From Phaeovulum molybdatiresistens (GTDB lineage Bacteria > Pseudomonadota > Alphaproteobacteria > Rhodobacterales > Rhodobacteraceae), in assembly GCF_023544865.1 (NCBI RefSeq), contig NZ_JAMJFX010000007.1, positions 62,001-126,000 on the forward strand: a stretch of DNA of 64,000 bases, in the 5' to 3' direction. Of the stretch, positions 1 through 10,528 are shown one piece after another (position 1 is the stretch's first letter; each line of letters opens with the position of its first letter). Position numbers and translations under genes: made by a program. Under the pieces are notes generated by a model. That model made no database searches, had not been told where the DNA came from, and was given only the letters and a program-made list of their open reading frames with translations.

Positions 1-111
1 GGCGATGATGTCGCCGGATTTGACCGCATCGCCTTCCTTCACCAGCCAGCGGGCCAGTGTGCCTTCCTCCATCGTGGGTGACAGGGCGGGCATCAGGATT
101 TCGGTTGCCAT
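1..111 (-). CDS. pdhC: Pyruvate dehydrogenase E2, dihydrolipoamide acetyltransferase (partial, N-terminus only)
   Basis: Only the first 37 codons are inside the window; the gene runs off the left edge. They encode the start of a lipoyl (biotinyl-lipoyl) domain beginning [19 protein letters not shown], typical of the E2 core of pyruvate dehydrogenase, which carries acetyl groups to CoA in the cytoplasm. A ribosome site (GGGGGAAG) sits just upstream, 12 bases after the pdhB stop, so the gene is last in a pdhA-pdhB-pdhC operon. The lipoyl start could belong to another E2 acyltransferase, but its position after pdhA and pdhB makes PDH E2 much the likeliest. Confidence 0.9.
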   Translation of the reverse strand, partial: MATEILMPALSPTMEEGTLARWLVKEGDAVKSGDIIA

Positions 112-123
112 GGTGCTTCCCCC

Positions 124-1473
124 TTAGCGATAGGTGACTTTTTTCACCGCCGCCACGACCTCATCCGAGGTCACGAGCGCCAGTTTTTCAAGGTTGGCCG
201 CATAGGGCATCGGCACATCCTTGCCGGTGCAGTTGATCACGGGCGCGTCCAGATAGTCGAAGGCGCGTTCCATGATCACCGCCGAGAGGTGATTGCCGAT
301 GGAGCCGACGGGCCAGCCCTCTTCCACGGTGACGCAGCGGTTGGTTTTCATGACCGAGGCCAGAACCGTGTCATAGTCGATCGGGCGCAGCGTGCGCAGG
401 TCGATCACCTCGGCAGAGATGCCCTGTTCGGCCAGCTTGTCGGCGGCTTCCAGCGCGTGGACCATGCCGATGCCGAAGGAGACGATGGTGACATCGCTGC
501 CTTCGCGCCAGATCTTGGCCTTGCCGAAGGGAATGGTGAAATCATCGATCGCCGGCACATCGAAGCTGCGGCCATAGAGGATTTCGTTTTCGAGGAAGAT
601 CACCGGGTTCGGATCGCGGATCGCGGTCTTCAGCAGGCCTTTGGCATCGGCGGCGGAATAGGGCATCACCACCTTGAGCCCCGGGATCTGGGCATACCAG
701 GCGGCATAGTCCTGGCTGTGCTGGGCGGCCACGCGGGCGGCGGCGCCGTTGGGGCCGCGGAACACGATCGGGCAGCCCATCTGGCCGCCGGACATGTAAA
801 GTGTCTTCGCCGCCGAGTTGATGATCTGGTCGATCGCCTGCATGGCGAAGTTGAAGGTCATGAATTCGACGATCGGCTTCAGCCCGCCAAAGGCCGACCC
901 CACCGCGATGCCGGCAAAGCCGTGTTCGGTGATGGGCGTGTCAATCACGCGCTTGGCGCCGAACTGATCCAGCAGGCCCTGGCTGATCTTGTAGGCGCCC
1001 TGATATTCGCCGACCTCTTCGCCCATCAGATAGACGTCTTCGTCGCGGGTCATTTCCTCGGCCATGGCCTCGCGCAGGGCTTCGCGGACGGTCATGGTTT
1101 TCATGGGGGTGCCTTCGGGCCAGTCGGGGCTGGTGTCGGCTTTCGGTGCTTGGGGCGCCGGGGTGGCCGGTGCGGCGGCGGCTTGTGCCTTGGGGGCGGG
1201 GGCCGCCTGCGGGGCGGCATCGGCGGTTTCACCTTCTTCGATCAGCACGGCGATCGGGGTGTTGACCTTGACGCCCGCGGTGCCTTCGGCCACCAGGATC
1301 CGGCCCATCACGCCTTCGTCGACGGCTTCAAATTCCATCGTGGCCTTGTCGGTTTCGATCTCGGCGATGATCTGGCCGGCGCTGACGGTATCGCCTTCTT
1401 TTACCAGCCATTTTGCCAGGGTGCCTTCCTCCATCGTCGGCGACAGGGCGGGCATCAGGATTTCGGTTGCCAT
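124..1473 (-). CDS. pdhB: Pyruvate dehydrogenase E1 component, beta subunit, with N-terminal lipoyl domain
   Basis: This 449-residue protein is the beta half of the thiamine-diphosphate E1 enzyme that decarboxylates pyruvate. Residues 1-78 form a lipoyl domain with the modified lysine expected at K43 (motif [10 protein letters not shown]). An Ala/Pro-rich flexible linker follows (about 79-125), then the transketolase-like E1-beta pyrimidine-binding and C-terminal domains. Lipoylated E1-beta is known in alphaproteobacteria; most bacteria lack it. I chose the ATG at 1473 because AGGGAGAGAG lies just upstream and the lipoyl domain begins there; an in-frame ATG 16 codons earlier lies inside pdhA. 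Its first 20 residues are almost identical to those of the adjacent pdhC, suggesting a duplicated lipoyl module. Confidence 0.97.
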   Translation of the reverse strand: MATEILMPALSPTMEEGTLAKWLVKEGDTVSAGQIIAEIETDKATMEFEAVDEGVMGRILVAEGTAGVKVNTPIAVLIEEGETADAAPQAAPAPKAQAAAAPATPAPQAPKADTSPDWPEGTPMKTMTVREALREAMAEEMTRDEDVYLMGEEVGEYQGAYKISQGLLDQFGAKRVIDTPITEHGFAGIAVGSAFGGLKPIVEFMTFNFAMQAIDQIINSAAKTLYMSGGQMGCPIVFRGPNGAAARVAAQHSQDYAAWYAQIPGLKVVMPYSAADAKGLLKTAIRDPNPVIFLENEILYGRSFDVPAIDDFTIPFGKAKIWREGSDVTIVSFGIGMVHALEAADKLAEQGISAEVIDLRTLRPIDYDTVLASVMKTNRCVTVEEGWPVGSIGNHLSAVIMERAFDYLDAPVINCTGKDVPMPYAANLEKLALVTSDEVVAAVKKVTYR

Positions 1474-1486
1474 TCGTCTCTCTCCC

Positions 1487-2491
1487 TTACGCGTAGATGT
1501 CGGTCCAGAGCTCGGAAACATCGGGCTCGGGGCTTTCCTTCGAGAATTCGGCCGCGTCGTTCACGATGGCCTTGATCTCTTTGTCGATGGCTTTCAGGTC
1601 TTCATCGCTGGCATGGCCGCCCTGCAACAGCATCTCGCGCACGTTTTCGATCGCGTCGCGTTCGTCGCGCATCTTCTGCACCTCTTCGCGCGAGCGGTAT
1701 TTTGCCGGGTCCGACATGGAATGGCCGCGGTAGCGGTAGGTCTTGATTTCAAGGATGTAGGGGCCATCGCCGGCGCGGCAGTGGGCCACGGCGCGTTCGC
1801 CCGCCGCCTTCACCGCAAGCACATCCATCCCGTCCACGGTTTCACCCGGGATGCCAAAGGCCTCGCCCCGGGTGTAGATGTCGGGGGTCGAGGTGGAGCG
1901 TTTCTGCGACGTGCCCATCGCATATTGGTTGTTCTCGATCACGAAGATCACCGGCAGTTTCCACAGCGCGGCCATGTTGAAGGTTTCATAGACCTGGCCC
2001 TGGTTCGCCGCACCGTCACCGAAGTAGGTGAAGGTCACGCCGCCGTTGCCCTTGTAAAGATCGGCAAAGGCCAGGCCCGCGCCCAGCGGCACCTGCGCGC
2101 CCACGATGCCGTGGCCGCCGTAGAAGTGCTTTTCCTTGGAAAACATGTGCATCGAGCCGCCCTTGCCCTTGGACAGCCCGCCGATCCGGCCGGTCAGTTC
2201 GGCCATGACCCCGCCCGGGTCCATGCCGCAGGCCAGCATGTGGCCGTGATCGCGGTAGGAGGTGATGCGCTTGTCGCCTTCCTTCGCGGCGGCTTCCAGC
2301 CCCACGACGACGGCTTCCTGACCGATATAGAGGTGGCAGAAACCGCCGATCAGGCCCATGCCATAAAGCTGACCGGCCTTTTCCTCAAAGCGGCGGATCA
2401 GCAGCATGTCCCGGTAGTATTTCAGAAGCTCGTCCTTCGAGACATTGGCGCGGCTGGCGCCTTTCGTCTCGGGGTTCTTGCGTGTCGCCAT
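1487..2491 (-). CDS. pdhA: Pyruvate dehydrogenase E1 component, alpha subunit
   Basis: This 334-residue protein is the alpha subunit of the E1 heterotetramer, which binds thiamine diphosphate and magnesium. The cofactor motif GDGAANQGQ ... ENN lies in the middle of the protein, and the phosphorylation-loop-like stretch [16 protein letters not shown] follows, as in the family. The start at 2491 ([11 protein letters not shown]) has a GGGGAGG ribosome site; an upstream in-frame ATG adds 11 unsupported residues. The stop lies 13 bases before the pdhB start, which points to translational coupling. It is first in the pdh operon and lies 73 bases after ftsB, in the usual ftsB-pdhA order of alphaproteobacteria. 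Confidence 0.97.
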   Translation of the reverse strand: MATRKNPETKGASRANVSKDELLKYYRDMLLIRRFEEKAGQLYGMGLIGGFCHLYIGQEAVVVGLEAAAKEGDKRITSYRDHGHMLACGMDPGGVMAELTGRIGGLSKGKGGSMHMFSKEKHFYGGHGIVGAQVPLGAGLAFADLYKGNGGVTFTYFGDGAANQGQVYETFNMAALWKLPVIFVIENNQYAMGTSQKRSTSTPDIYTRGEAFGIPGETVDGMDVLAVKAAGERAVAHCRAGDGPYILEIKTYRYRGHSMSDPAKYRSREEVQKMRDERDAIENVREMLLQGGHASDEDLKAIDKEIKAIVNDAAEFSKESPEPDVSELWTDIYA

Positions 2492-2564
2492 CAGGCAGCC
2501 TCCCCTGCGAATGGAATAGTTCAATGTTAAACCATTCCATAGCGCAAGGCCCGCGCCGATGCAA

Positions 2565-2861
2565 TCAGCGGATCACGATCTCATCCGGGCGCACGGTGCC
2601 CAGAACGTCACGGGCGCGTTCGTCCAGCAGATCAAGGTCCAGATAGGCATCCGACAGCCGGCTGGTCAGGTTGGCCATCCGCGTCAGGTCCGCGCGCAGG
2701 CGGTCGCGTTCAGTCTCCAGCGCGGTGATTTCAGCCTCGATCTGGACGCGCCGGAAGATCCCGTAGGATCCCTGCACGGCGGCGAAGGTGAAATAGGCCC
2801 CCATCGCGATGGCTGCGGTGAAGAAGATCAAGGGTCCGAACCCGCGGCGCTTATTGCTCAT
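2565..2861 (-). CDS. ftsB: FtsB/DivIC-type septum formation initiator
   Basis: This 98-residue bitopic membrane protein has a short cytoplasmic N-terminus (MSNKRRGFGP), one membrane span at about residues 10-30 and a periplasmic coiled coil at about 34-65 with heptad-like EAEITALETERDRL. That architecture is the FtsB/DivIC family, which links FtsQ and FtsL in the divisome. The start at 2861 has GGGACAGG upstream; an earlier in-frame ATG at 2915 would put a charged tail before the span. Position directly upstream of pdhA is common for ftsB in alphaproteobacteria. The family call is firm; the exact divisome role is inferred. Confidence 0.88.
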   Translation of the reverse strand: MSNKRRGFGPLIFFTAAIAMGAYFTFAAVQGSYGIFRRVQIEAEITALETERDRLRADLTRMANLTSRLSDAYLDLDLLDERARDVLGTVRPDEIVIR

Positions 2862-2986
2862 GTGCCTGTCCCATAGCCGCCCATCCCGCCTCTGCTGGGC
2901 GAGTATTCGAATCATGCCACAGGGGCGGGGGAAAGGGAATCCCTGTGGGCGGGGAATTGCCGGAATTCGGCGTCCAAGATGCGAAC

Positions 2987-3004
2987 GGGGGCCGATTGGC
3001 CCCC
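2987..3004. terminator. Hairpin downstream of the aldolase gene
   Basis: A perfect 7-bp stem (GGGGGCC / GGCCCCC) with a GATT loop lies 36 bases past the stop of the aldolase gene on the minus strand. No clear T-run follows, so intrinsic termination is only possible. Confidence 0.4.
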
Positions 3005-3040
3005 GGTTCCGGATCGTTCATCCTGGCTGCGTTGCGCCGA

Positions 3041-3934
3041 TCAGCCCGCGACCGAGGCGGCGTGGATCGCGTCGATCGCCGCCCCCAGCACCGCGTCGAA
3101 TTCGGCGTCGGTCTGTTGCGCGCTCAGGCCTTCGGTCAGCGCGCGGCTGAACGAGGCGATGATGCCGGTGTTCTGCGCCAGGATCCGGTTCGCCTCATCA
3201 CGGCTATAACCGCCCGACAGCGCCACCACCTTCATCACGCGGGGATGATCGACCAGCGGCTTGTAGAAATTGGGCTCGCTGGGCAGGGTCAGCTTCAGCA
3301 TCACCTGGCGGTCGGCGGGCAGGGCGTCCAGCGCGCGCAGCAGTTCCGCGCGCAGGATCGCCTCGGCCTCGGCCTTGTCGGCGATGGAAATCGTCACCTC
3401 GGGTTCGATGATCGGGATCAGGCCATGGGCCAGAACCTGCGCACCCAGATCGAACTGTTGATCGACCACCGCGCGGATGCCCGCGGGATTGGCGGCGTTG
3501 ATCACCGAACGTTCCTTGGTGCCAAAGATGCCGGCCTTGGCGGCGCGCGCCAGCAGGTCATCCAGCCCCGGGATCGCCTTCATCAGCTGCGCACCGTCGG
3601 CCTCGGCCTCAAGGCCCTTGTCGATCTTGAGGAAGGGCACCACGGCGCGCTTGTCCCACAGATAGGTGGCGGTCGGGATGCCGTCGATGTCGCGGTCCAT
3701 CGTCTGTTCGAACAGGATCGCGCCGATTACCTTGTCGCCGGTGAAGGCGGGCGATTTGATGATCCGGGCGCGCATCGCATGGATCAGGTCGAACATTTCG
3801 CTTTCCGAGGAATAGGCGCTTTCCTCAACGCCATAAAGCCGCAGCGCCTTGGGCGTCGATCCGCCCGACTGGTCCAGCGCGGCGATGAACCCCGCCCCGT
3901 TGCGCATCTGTTCGGCCTGCTTGGCATTCGGCAT
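3041..3934 (-). CDS. fda: Fructose-bisphosphate aldolase, class I (bacterial fda type)
   Basis: This 297-residue cytoplasmic enzyme cleaves fructose-1,6-bisphosphate to glyceraldehyde-3-phosphate and dihydroxyacetone phosphate through a Schiff-base lysine. The family's ALDQSGGSTPKAL box is near residue 20, and VMLKLTLPSEPNFY lies near residue 190; its lysine is the best candidate for the Schiff base, by memory of the staphylococcal enzyme. VVALSGGYSRDEAN near the C-terminus is also typical. The start at 3934 (MPNAKQAEQM) has AGGGGA upstream; 26 earlier in-frame codons look non-coding. pgk lies 126 bases upstream on the same strand, consistent with glycolysis/gluconeogenesis. Confidence 0.94.
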   Translation of the reverse strand: MPNAKQAEQMRNGAGFIAALDQSGGSTPKALRLYGVEESAYSSESEMFDLIHAMRARIIKSPAFTGDKVIGAILFEQTMDRDIDGIPTATYLWDKRAVVPFLKIDKGLEAEADGAQLMKAIPGLDDLLARAAKAGIFGTKERSVINAANPAGIRAVVDQQFDLGAQVLAHGLIPIIEPEVTISIADKAEAEAILRAELLRALDALPADRQVMLKLTLPSEPNFYKPLVDHPRVMKVVALSGGYSRDEANRILAQNTGIIASFSRALTEGLSAQQTDAEFDAVLGAAIDAIHAASVAG

Positions 3935-4060
3935 GATCTGTCCCCTGCGATGAACCTGTTGAACGGGCAATTCCTTGCGCCCGCAGATAGCCGCTCGGCG
4001 CTGGCGGTGCAATTGTGATCGCGCTAACGGGCGGGGCGCCCGGCCCCGTCCCGCAGATCC

Positions 4061-5260
4061 TTAGCCGGTCTGGCGCATCAGCGCGGCGACGCCCGGCAGG
4101 TCCTTGCCCTCCATCCATTCCAGGAAGGCCCCGCCCGCGGTCGACAGATAGCTGAAGCGCGCCGCGACCCCGGCCTTGTTCAGCGCCGCGACCGTATCGC
4201 CGCCCCCCGCGACGGAAATCAGCTTGCCCGCCTCGGTCAGCTCGGCGGCCTTTTGCGCGGCGGCATTGGTGGCGGCATCGAAGGGCGAGATTTCGAAGGC
4301 CCCCAGCGGGCCGTTCCAGATCAGCGTGCGGGCGCGATCGAAGACGGCGGCGATATCGGCCACCGCCCGGGGGCCGGCATCCAGGATCATCGCATCCGCG
4401 GGGCAGGCATCGGCGGCCACCACCTCGGTTGCGGCGCCGGCGCGGAATTCGCGCGCCACCACCACATCGACGGGCAGGTGGATCGTGCAGCCCGTGGTTC
4501 CGGCCTTGGCCAGGATCGCGGCGGCGGTGTCGGCCATGTCATGTTCGGCCAGCGACCGGCCCACATCCAGCCCCTGCGCCACCAGGAAGGTGTTGGCCAT
4601 GCCGCCGCCGATCACCAGGTGGTCGACCTTCTCGATCAGGTTGCCCAGAAGATCCAGCTTGGTCGACACCTTGGCGCCGCCTACCACCGCCGCCACCGGG
4701 CGCTGCGGCTTGCCAAGCGCGGATTCAAGCGCCTTGAGTTCCGCCTCCATCAGCCGGCCGGCGGCGGCGGGCAGGATATGGGCGATCCCCTCGGTCGAGC
4801 TGTGCGCGCGATGTGCCGCCGAGAAGGCATCGTTCACATAGACCTGACCCAGCGCGGCCATGGCGGCGGCCAGTTCGGCGTCGTTCTTTTCCTCGCCCGC
4901 ATGGAAGCGGGTGTTTTCCAGCAAGACCACCTCATGGTCGTTCATCGCGGCCACCGCGCGCTTGGCCGGGCCGCCGATGCAATCTTCGGCGAAAGTGACC
5001 TTGACCCCCAGCGCCTGCGCCAGCGCGGGGACCAGGGGTGCCAGGCTCAGATCCGGGACGGGTTTGCCCTTGGGCCGGCCGAAATGCGCCAGCAACACCG
5101 GCTTGCCGCCCTTGGCCATGATGTCGCGCACCGTGGGCACGATCTTTTCGATCCGCGTCGCGTCGGTCACCCGCCCGTTTTCCAGCGGCACATTGATATC
5201 GACCCGCACCAGCACGACCTTGCCGTTCAGATCCACTTCGTCGAGCGTCTTCCAACCCAT
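4061..5260 (-). CDS. pgk: Phosphoglycerate kinase
   Basis: This 399-residue monomeric kinase transfers phosphate from 1,3-bisphosphoglycerate to ADP. The N-terminal substrate-binding domain begins [14 protein letters not shown] and contains [14 protein letters not shown] and the basic-patch motif [10 protein letters not shown]. The C-terminal nucleotide domain ends with the glycine-rich [14 protein letters not shown] loop. Length matches bacterial PGK. I chose the ATG at 5260 because GGAG lies 9 bases upstream and homology begins there; the frame stays open far upstream across the divergent ppiB gene, but that is antisense coding bias. It shares a 135-base divergent intergenic region with ppiB. 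Confidence 0.97.
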   Translation of the reverse strand: MGWKTLDEVDLNGKVVLVRVDINVPLENGRVTDATRIEKIVPTVRDIMAKGGKPVLLAHFGRPKGKPVPDLSLAPLVPALAQALGVKVTFAEDCIGGPAKRAVAAMNDHEVVLLENTRFHAGEEKNDAELAAAMAALGQVYVNDAFSAAHRAHSSTEGIAHILPAAAGRLMEAELKALESALGKPQRPVAAVVGGAKVSTKLDLLGNLIEKVDHLVIGGGMANTFLVAQGLDVGRSLAEHDMADTAAAILAKAGTTGCTIHLPVDVVVAREFRAGAATEVVAADACPADAMILDAGPRAVADIAAVFDRARTLIWNGPLGAFEISPFDAATNAAAQKAAELTEAGKLISVAGGGDTVAALNKAGVAARFSYLSTAGGAFLEWMEGKDLPGVAALMRQTG

Positions 5261-5395
5261 CGCGAAAACTCCGTTCCTGATTTGGCGCATACTTGCCCCG
5301 CGCGGGCGCGAAAGGCAACGTCTGCCCCGCGCTTTGCCCTTTTCTTGGCCCTTCGGGCGGCATAATGTCCCCCCAAAGATCCCGAGGAGAATGAC

Positions 5396-5902
5396 ATGGC
5401 CGAGATCAAGGACCCCGAAAACACCATCATCATCGAGCTGAAGGACGGCCCCGTCGTCATCGAGCTGCTGAGCGATGTCGCGCCCAAACATTGTGAGCGC
5501 ATGAAGGTGCTGGCCCGCGCCGGACAATATGACAACGTGGCCTTCCACCGCGTGATTGACGGCTTTATGGCCCAGACCGGCGATGTGGAAAATGCCAATA
5601 TGGAAAAGGGCTGGGATCCGCGGCGCGCCGGAACCGGCTCGTCGGACCTGCCCGATCTTCCGGCAGAATTTTCCAAGCTGCCGCATGACCGCGGCACGCT
5701 GGGCGCGGCGCGCTCGATGAACCCGAATTCGGCCAACAGCCAGTTCTTCATCAACTTCAAGGACAACCACTTCCTGAACGGCCAGTACACCGTCTATGGC
5801 CGGGTGATCTCGGGGATGGAACATGTCGACAAGATCGCGCGCGGCGAGCCGCCGGCGAACCCCGACCGGATGATTTCGGTCAAGGTGGCCGCCGATGCGT
5901 AA
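5396..5902 (+). CDS. ppiB: Cytoplasmic cyclophilin, peptidyl-prolyl cis-trans isomerase
   Basis: This 168-residue cyclophilin has no signal peptide. It carries the cyclophilin core [14 protein letters not shown] with the catalytic arginine in FHRV, then ANSQFFINF and [10 protein letters not shown]. It catalyses proline isomerisation in the cytoplasm. AGGAG lies 7 bases before the ATG. Its last 8 bases overlap the start of the exported cyclophilin gene ppiA, so the two are translated as a pair. The product name is certain at family level; PpiA/PpiB naming follows the predicted locations. Confidence 0.95.
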   Translation: MAEIKDPENTIIIELKDGPVVIELLSDVAPKHCERMKVLARAGQYDNVAFHRVIDGFMAQTGDVENANMEKGWDPRRAGTGSSDLPDLPAEFSKLPHDRGTLGAARSMNPNSANSQFFINFKDNHFLNGQYTVYGRVISGMEHVDKIARGEPPANPDRMISVKVAADA

Positions 5903-6479
5903 GGCGGGGCTGTCGATCATCGCGGCGCTGGCGCTTTCGGGCGCGGCGCTGGCGGAAGGCACCGGCATTGCCGATACGCCCGGCCCGAACCTGGTGCTGG
6001 AGGTGGGCGGATCGACCACGGGGCAGATCGTCATCGACCTGCTGCCCGATGTCGCGCCCAAGCATGTCGACCAGATCACCGCGCTGGCCCGCGAAGGCGC
6101 CTATGATGACGTGGTCTTTCACCGCGTGATCGAGGGCTTCATGGCCCAGACGGGTGACGTCCAGTTTGGCAAACGTGGCGGCGACACGCAACTGGCCGGG
6201 ATGGGCGGGTCCAACCGCCCCGACCTGCCGGCGGAATTTTCCAACCGCTCGTTCGTGCGCGGCATGGTGGGCATGGCGCGCAGCCAGAACCCGGATTCGG
6301 CCAACAGCCAGTTCTTCATCATGTTCGACGCGGCCCCGCATCTGGACGGGCAATATACCATCGTCGGTCATGTGCTGGACGGGATGCAGGTCGTCGATGC
6401 CCTGGCCAAGGGCAATCCGGCGGCGAACGGTCTGGTGGCTGACCCCGATTACATTGTCAGCGCGACGGTGGTTGAATAA
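5895..6479 (+). CDS. ppiA: Exported cyclophilin, peptidyl-prolyl cis-trans isomerase
   Basis: This 194-residue protein has a Sec signal peptide ([20 protein letters not shown], cleavage expected after residue 20) and a cyclophilin domain. The domain repeats the motifs of the gene before it ([35 protein letters not shown]). It should act on periplasmic proteins. The ATG lies inside the end of ppiB, overlapping by 8 bases. The strong similarity to ppiB suggests that a tandem duplication produced the cytoplasmic/periplasmic pair. A hairpin with a T-run lies about 90 bases after the stop. Confidence 0.95.
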   Translation: MRKAGLSIIAALALSGAALAEGTGIADTPGPNLVLEVGGSTTGQIVIDLLPDVAPKHVDQITALAREGAYDDVVFHRVIEGFMAQTGDVQFGKRGGDTQLAGMGGSNRPDLPAEFSNRSFVRGMVGMARSQNPDSANSQFFIMFDAAPHLDGQYTIVGHVLDGMQVVDALAKGNPAANGLVADPDYIVSATVVE

Positions 6480-6483
6480 GGCC

Positions 6484-6570
6484 AAGCCGGGGGGCCAGCC
6501 CCCCGGACCCCCCCCGCCGGAGGGTTTTGCACCCTCCGGACCACCTGCAGAGTATTTTGCCAAGAAGAAG
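6484..6570. repeat. Dispersed repeat, family B (GAGTATTTTGCCAAGAAGAAG) with GC-hairpin prefix
   Basis: Downstream of ppiA a run of G/C hairpins (GGGGGGCCAGCCCCCC, then CCGGAGGGTTTTGCACCCTCCGG written as two arms) leads into GAGTATTTTGCCAAGAAGAAG at 6550-6570. The last part recurs at about 9.1, 14.4 and 38.2 kb, where it is paired as an inverted repeat. Here it is a single copy abutting the terminator hairpin. Confidence 0.75.
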
Positions 6571-6597
6571 CCCGGCCATTTCGGACCGGGCTTTTTT
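6568..6597 (+). terminator. Rho-independent terminator after ppiA
   Basis: An 8-bp stem AAGCCCGG / CCGGGCTT is followed by a run of six T. It is correctly placed to end the ppiB-ppiA transcript, and the near-symmetric stem could also stop tyrS transcripts from the other side. Confidence 0.75.
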
Positions 6598-6615
6598 CGT
6601 TTCATCAGGGCGGGC

Positions 6616-7866
6616 TCAGCCCAGTGTGACCAGCGCGTGGCGTTTCTTGCCGGCGGTCAGTTTCAGCGGCTCGACCAGATCGCCCGCGCCGAACATGCGC
6701 CCCGGATCGGCCTCGACCTCATCATTGACGCGCGCCGCGCCTTCCAGGATCAGCCGTTTCGCATCCTTGCCGGTCTTGGCCAGGCCCGAGCGCAGGATCA
6801 GTTGGGCAAAGCTGATACCCTCGGACACATCGGTCGGGGTCAGCGCCAGCGTCGGCAGATCATCACCCACGCCGCCCTTTTCAAAGACCTCGCGTGCGGT
6901 GGCCTCAGCCGCCGCAGCCGCGTCCGCCCCGTGTAGAAGCGCCGTGACCTCGTTCGCCAGGATGATCTTGGCCGCGTTGATCTCTGACCCCTGCAGGGCG
7001 CCCAGGCGGTCACATTCTTCCACCGGCAATTCGGTGTAAAGCTTCAGGAACCGGCCCACATCGGCATCGGTGGTGTTGCGCCAGAACTGCCAGAATTCAT
7101 AAGGGCTCAGCATCTCGCCGTTCAGCCAGACCGCGCCACTGGCCGACTTGCCCATCTTCTTGCCGTCGCTGGTCGTCAGCAGCGGCGAGGTCAGGCCGTA
7201 GATTTCGTGGTCCAGCACCCGGCGCGTCAGGTCGATGCCGTTGACGATATTGCCCCACTGGTCCGACCCGCCCATCTGCAACAGACAGCCATAGCGGCGG
7301 TTCAGTTCCAGGAAGTCATAGGCCTGCAGGATCATGTAGTTGAATTCCAGGAACGAGAGGCTTTGTTCCCGGTCCAGCCGCGATTTCACCGATTCGAACG
7401 ACAGCATCCGGTTCACGCTGAAATGCCGCCCGATGTCGCGCAGGAAATCGAGGTAGTTCAGCCCGTCCAGCCATTCGGCATTGTTAAGCATGACCGCGTC
7501 ATTCGCACCCTCGCCGTAGCGCAGGTAGCGGGCAAAGACCTGCTTCATCCCGGCGATGTTCTCGTCGATCTTGTCGGGTGTCAGCAGCGGGCGTTCTTCC
7601 GACCGGAAAGACGGATCGCCCACCTTGGTCGTGCCCCCACCCATCAGCGTGATCGGCTTGTGCCCGGTCTTTTGCAGCCAGCGCAGCATCATGATGTTGA
7701 GCAGATGGCCCACATGCAGCGATGCCGCCGTTGCATCATAGCCGATATAGGCCGGCACGACGCCCTTGATCAGCGCCTCGTCCAGGGCCTGATAATCGGT
7801 GCAATCGGCCAGATAGCCCCGCTCGATCATCACGCGCATGAAGTCCGATTTCGGATGGTAGGTCAT
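6616..7866 (-). CDS. tyrS: Tyrosyl-tRNA synthetase
   Basis: This 416-residue class I aminoacyl-tRNA synthetase charges tRNA-Tyr. The HIGH-type motif appears as LHVGHLL near residue 50 and the KMSKS-type motif as KKMGKS near residue 235. A C-terminal S4-like RNA-binding segment includes [14 protein letters not shown]. The ATG at 7866 ([10 protein letters not shown]) starts the family homology; an upstream in-frame ATG would add 14 residues overlapping the divergent promoter region of anmK. The gene is transcribed divergently from anmK with about 59 bases between starts. Confidence 0.96.
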   Translation of the reverse strand: MTYHPKSDFMRVMIERGYLADCTDYQALDEALIKGVVPAYIGYDATAASLHVGHLLNIMMLRWLQKTGHKPITLMGGGTTKVGDPSFRSEERPLLTPDKIDENIAGMKQVFARYLRYGEGANDAVMLNNAEWLDGLNYLDFLRDIGRHFSVNRMLSFESVKSRLDREQSLSFLEFNYMILQAYDFLELNRRYGCLLQMGGSDQWGNIVNGIDLTRRVLDHEIYGLTSPLLTTSDGKKMGKSASGAVWLNGEMLSPYEFWQFWRNTTDADVGRFLKLYTELPVEECDRLGALQGSEINAAKIILANEVTALLHGADAAAAAEATAREVFEKGGVGDDLPTLALTPTDVSEGISFAQLILRSGLAKTGKDAKRLILEGAARVNDEVEADPGRMFGAGDLVEPLKLTAGKKRHALVTLG

Positions 7867-7871
7867 CGTGC

Positions 7872-7901
7872 TTGTCCCTCTTTGACGGGAATGCGTATAT
7901 C
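7872..7901 (+). promoter_or_regulatory. Candidate sigma-70 promoter of anmK
   Basis: TTGTCC at 7872-7877 and TATATC at 7896-7901 are separated by 18 bases, giving a start about 18 bases before the anmK ATG. This is a visual match only. Confidence 0.4.
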
Positions 7902-7925
7902 GGGGCAAGGGTCGAAGGGGAAGTC

Positions 7926-9035
7926 ATGTTGAAATCGGGGCCGGTCTGGGCGGTGGGGGCGATGTCGGGCACGTCGCTGGACGGGGTCGATGCGGCGCTG
8001 CTGCTGACCGACGGACGCGCGATCCAAGAGTTTGGCCGCCACGCCTATCGCCCCTTCACCGGCGCCGAACGCGCGGTGCTGCACGCAGCCCTGGGCCGCT
8101 GGCCCGGTGAGGCCGGCGTGGCCGAAGCGGCGGAAGTGGTCGAGACCGCCCATGCCGAACTGCTGGCCGGTTTCCCCGAGGCGCAGATGGTCGGCTTTCA
8201 CGGCCAGACGCTGGCGCATGATCCGCAAGGCATTCAGGGCCCGCCGCGCACCCATCAGACGGGTGACGGCGCCGTGCTGGCCGAGGTGCTGGGCCGCCCC
8301 GTGGTCTGGGATTTCCGCACGATGGATGTCGAACTGGGCGGGCAGGGCGCGCCGCTGGTGCCCTACTTCCACTTCGCCTGTGCGAAATGGGCGGGGCTGA
8401 CGCAGCCGGTGGCCTTCCTGAACCTAGGCGGCGTGGGCAATGTCACCTGGGTCGATCCGCGCCAGCCGGGGCCAGAGGCGCCGGGCGCGGTTCTGGCCTT
8501 CGACACCGGCCCCGCCAATGCCCCGGTCAACGACCTGATGCGCGCCCGCCTTGGCCTTGACCGCGATGAGGGCGGCGCGCTGGCGCTGTCGGGGCTGGTG
8601 GACGCGGGCGTGCTAGAGGCATTCCTTGCGCATCTCTTCTTCCTGCGGATGCCGCCGAAATCCCTGGACCGCAACGATTTCCACGATCTGCTTTCGGCGG
8701 TTTCCAGCCTCGGCAATGCCGATGCCGCCGCTACCCTGACCGCCTGCGCCGCCGCCGCCGTCGCGCGCGGGGCGGAACATTTCCCCGTTCCCCCCGCCGC
8801 CGTCTATGTCGCAGGCGGTGGACGGCTGAACGAGGCGCTGATGGTTGAACTTGCGCGCCGCCTGTCCTGCCCCGTGGCGCCGGTCGAGGATCTGGGCCTG
8901 AACGGCGACATGCTTGAAGCGCAGGCCTTCGCCTTCCTGGCGGTCCGCGTGGCGCGCGGCTTGCCCACATCCGGCCCCGCCACCACAGGCGTCGCGGCGC
9001 AGGTGGGCGGCGGGCGGATCAGCCGTCCGGCCTGA
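7926..9035 (+). CDS. anmK: Anhydro-N-acetylmuramic acid kinase
   Basis: This 369-residue sugar kinase phosphorylates and opens 1,6-anhydro-MurNAc during recycling of cell-wall fragments. The N-terminal ATP/phosphate loop reads [14 protein letters not shown] at about residues 11-24. [13 protein letters not shown] and FDTGPANAP follow in mid-protein and YVAGGGRLN near the C-terminus, all as in AnmK. The ATG at 7926 has GGGGAAG upstream; an in-frame ATG 18 codons earlier overlaps the likely promoter. It is back-to-back with tyrS, a common arrangement in Rhodobacteraceae. A long inverted repeat separates it from the convergent eno gene. Confidence 0.95.
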   Translation: MLKSGPVWAVGAMSGTSLDGVDAALLLTDGRAIQEFGRHAYRPFTGAERAVLHAALGRWPGEAGVAEAAEVVETAHAELLAGFPEAQMVGFHGQTLAHDPQGIQGPPRTHQTGDGAVLAEVLGRPVVWDFRTMDVELGGQGAPLVPYFHFACAKWAGLTQPVAFLNLGGVGNVTWVDPRQPGPEAPGAVLAFDTGPANAPVNDLMRARLGLDRDEGGALALSGLVDAGVLEAFLAHLFFLRMPPKSLDRNDFHDLLSAVSSLGNADAAATLTACAAAAVARGAEHFPVPPAAVYVAGGGRLNEALMVELARRLSCPVAPVEDLGLNGDMLEAQAFAFLAVRVARGLPTSGPATTGVAAQVGGGRISRPA

Positions 9036-9056
9036 CCGACCCTGTTCCGCATCTGG

Positions 9057-9130
9057 CTTCTTCTTGGCCCAAATACTCACGGCCCGCGGATTGCCACCCG
9101 CGGGCCGTGAGTATTTTTTCCAAGAAGAAG
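9057..9130. repeat. Large inverted pair of family B repeats between anmK and eno
   Basis: Two copies face each other. The left arm CTTCTTCTTGGCCCAAATACTC is extended by ACGGCCCGCGG, the loop is 8 bases, and the right arm mirrors it through GAGTATTTTTTCCAAGAAGAAG. The stem is about 33 bp, and the whole element fills most of the gap between the convergent stops. It could form a cruciform in DNA and act as a bidirectional terminator in RNA. Confidence 0.85.
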
Positions 9131-9161
9131 GGGGCAGGGCGGGCCTTGCCCCCAGCGGTCT

Positions 9162-10475
<1,314 letters not shown>

Positions 10476-10528
10476 CTATAGCCCGGGGTTCGCGCCACGG
10501 GAAGGGTATGGTGGCGATAACGGCGGTG

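Noticed and set aside
5261..6079. Long upstream extension of pgk on the minus strand
   Set aside because: It would overlap all of ppiB and part of ppiA antisense. PGK homology starts at 5260 with a ribosome site.
7877..7901. TTGACG followed by TATATC as a promoter
   Set aside because: The spacing is only 8-13 bases depending on alignment. The pair starting TTGTCC with an 18-base spacer is the better reading.
9041..9161. Possible tRNA or structured RNA in the large inverted repeat after anmK
   Set aside because: It is a simple long hairpin of repeated units without cloverleaf, anticodon loop or CCA end.
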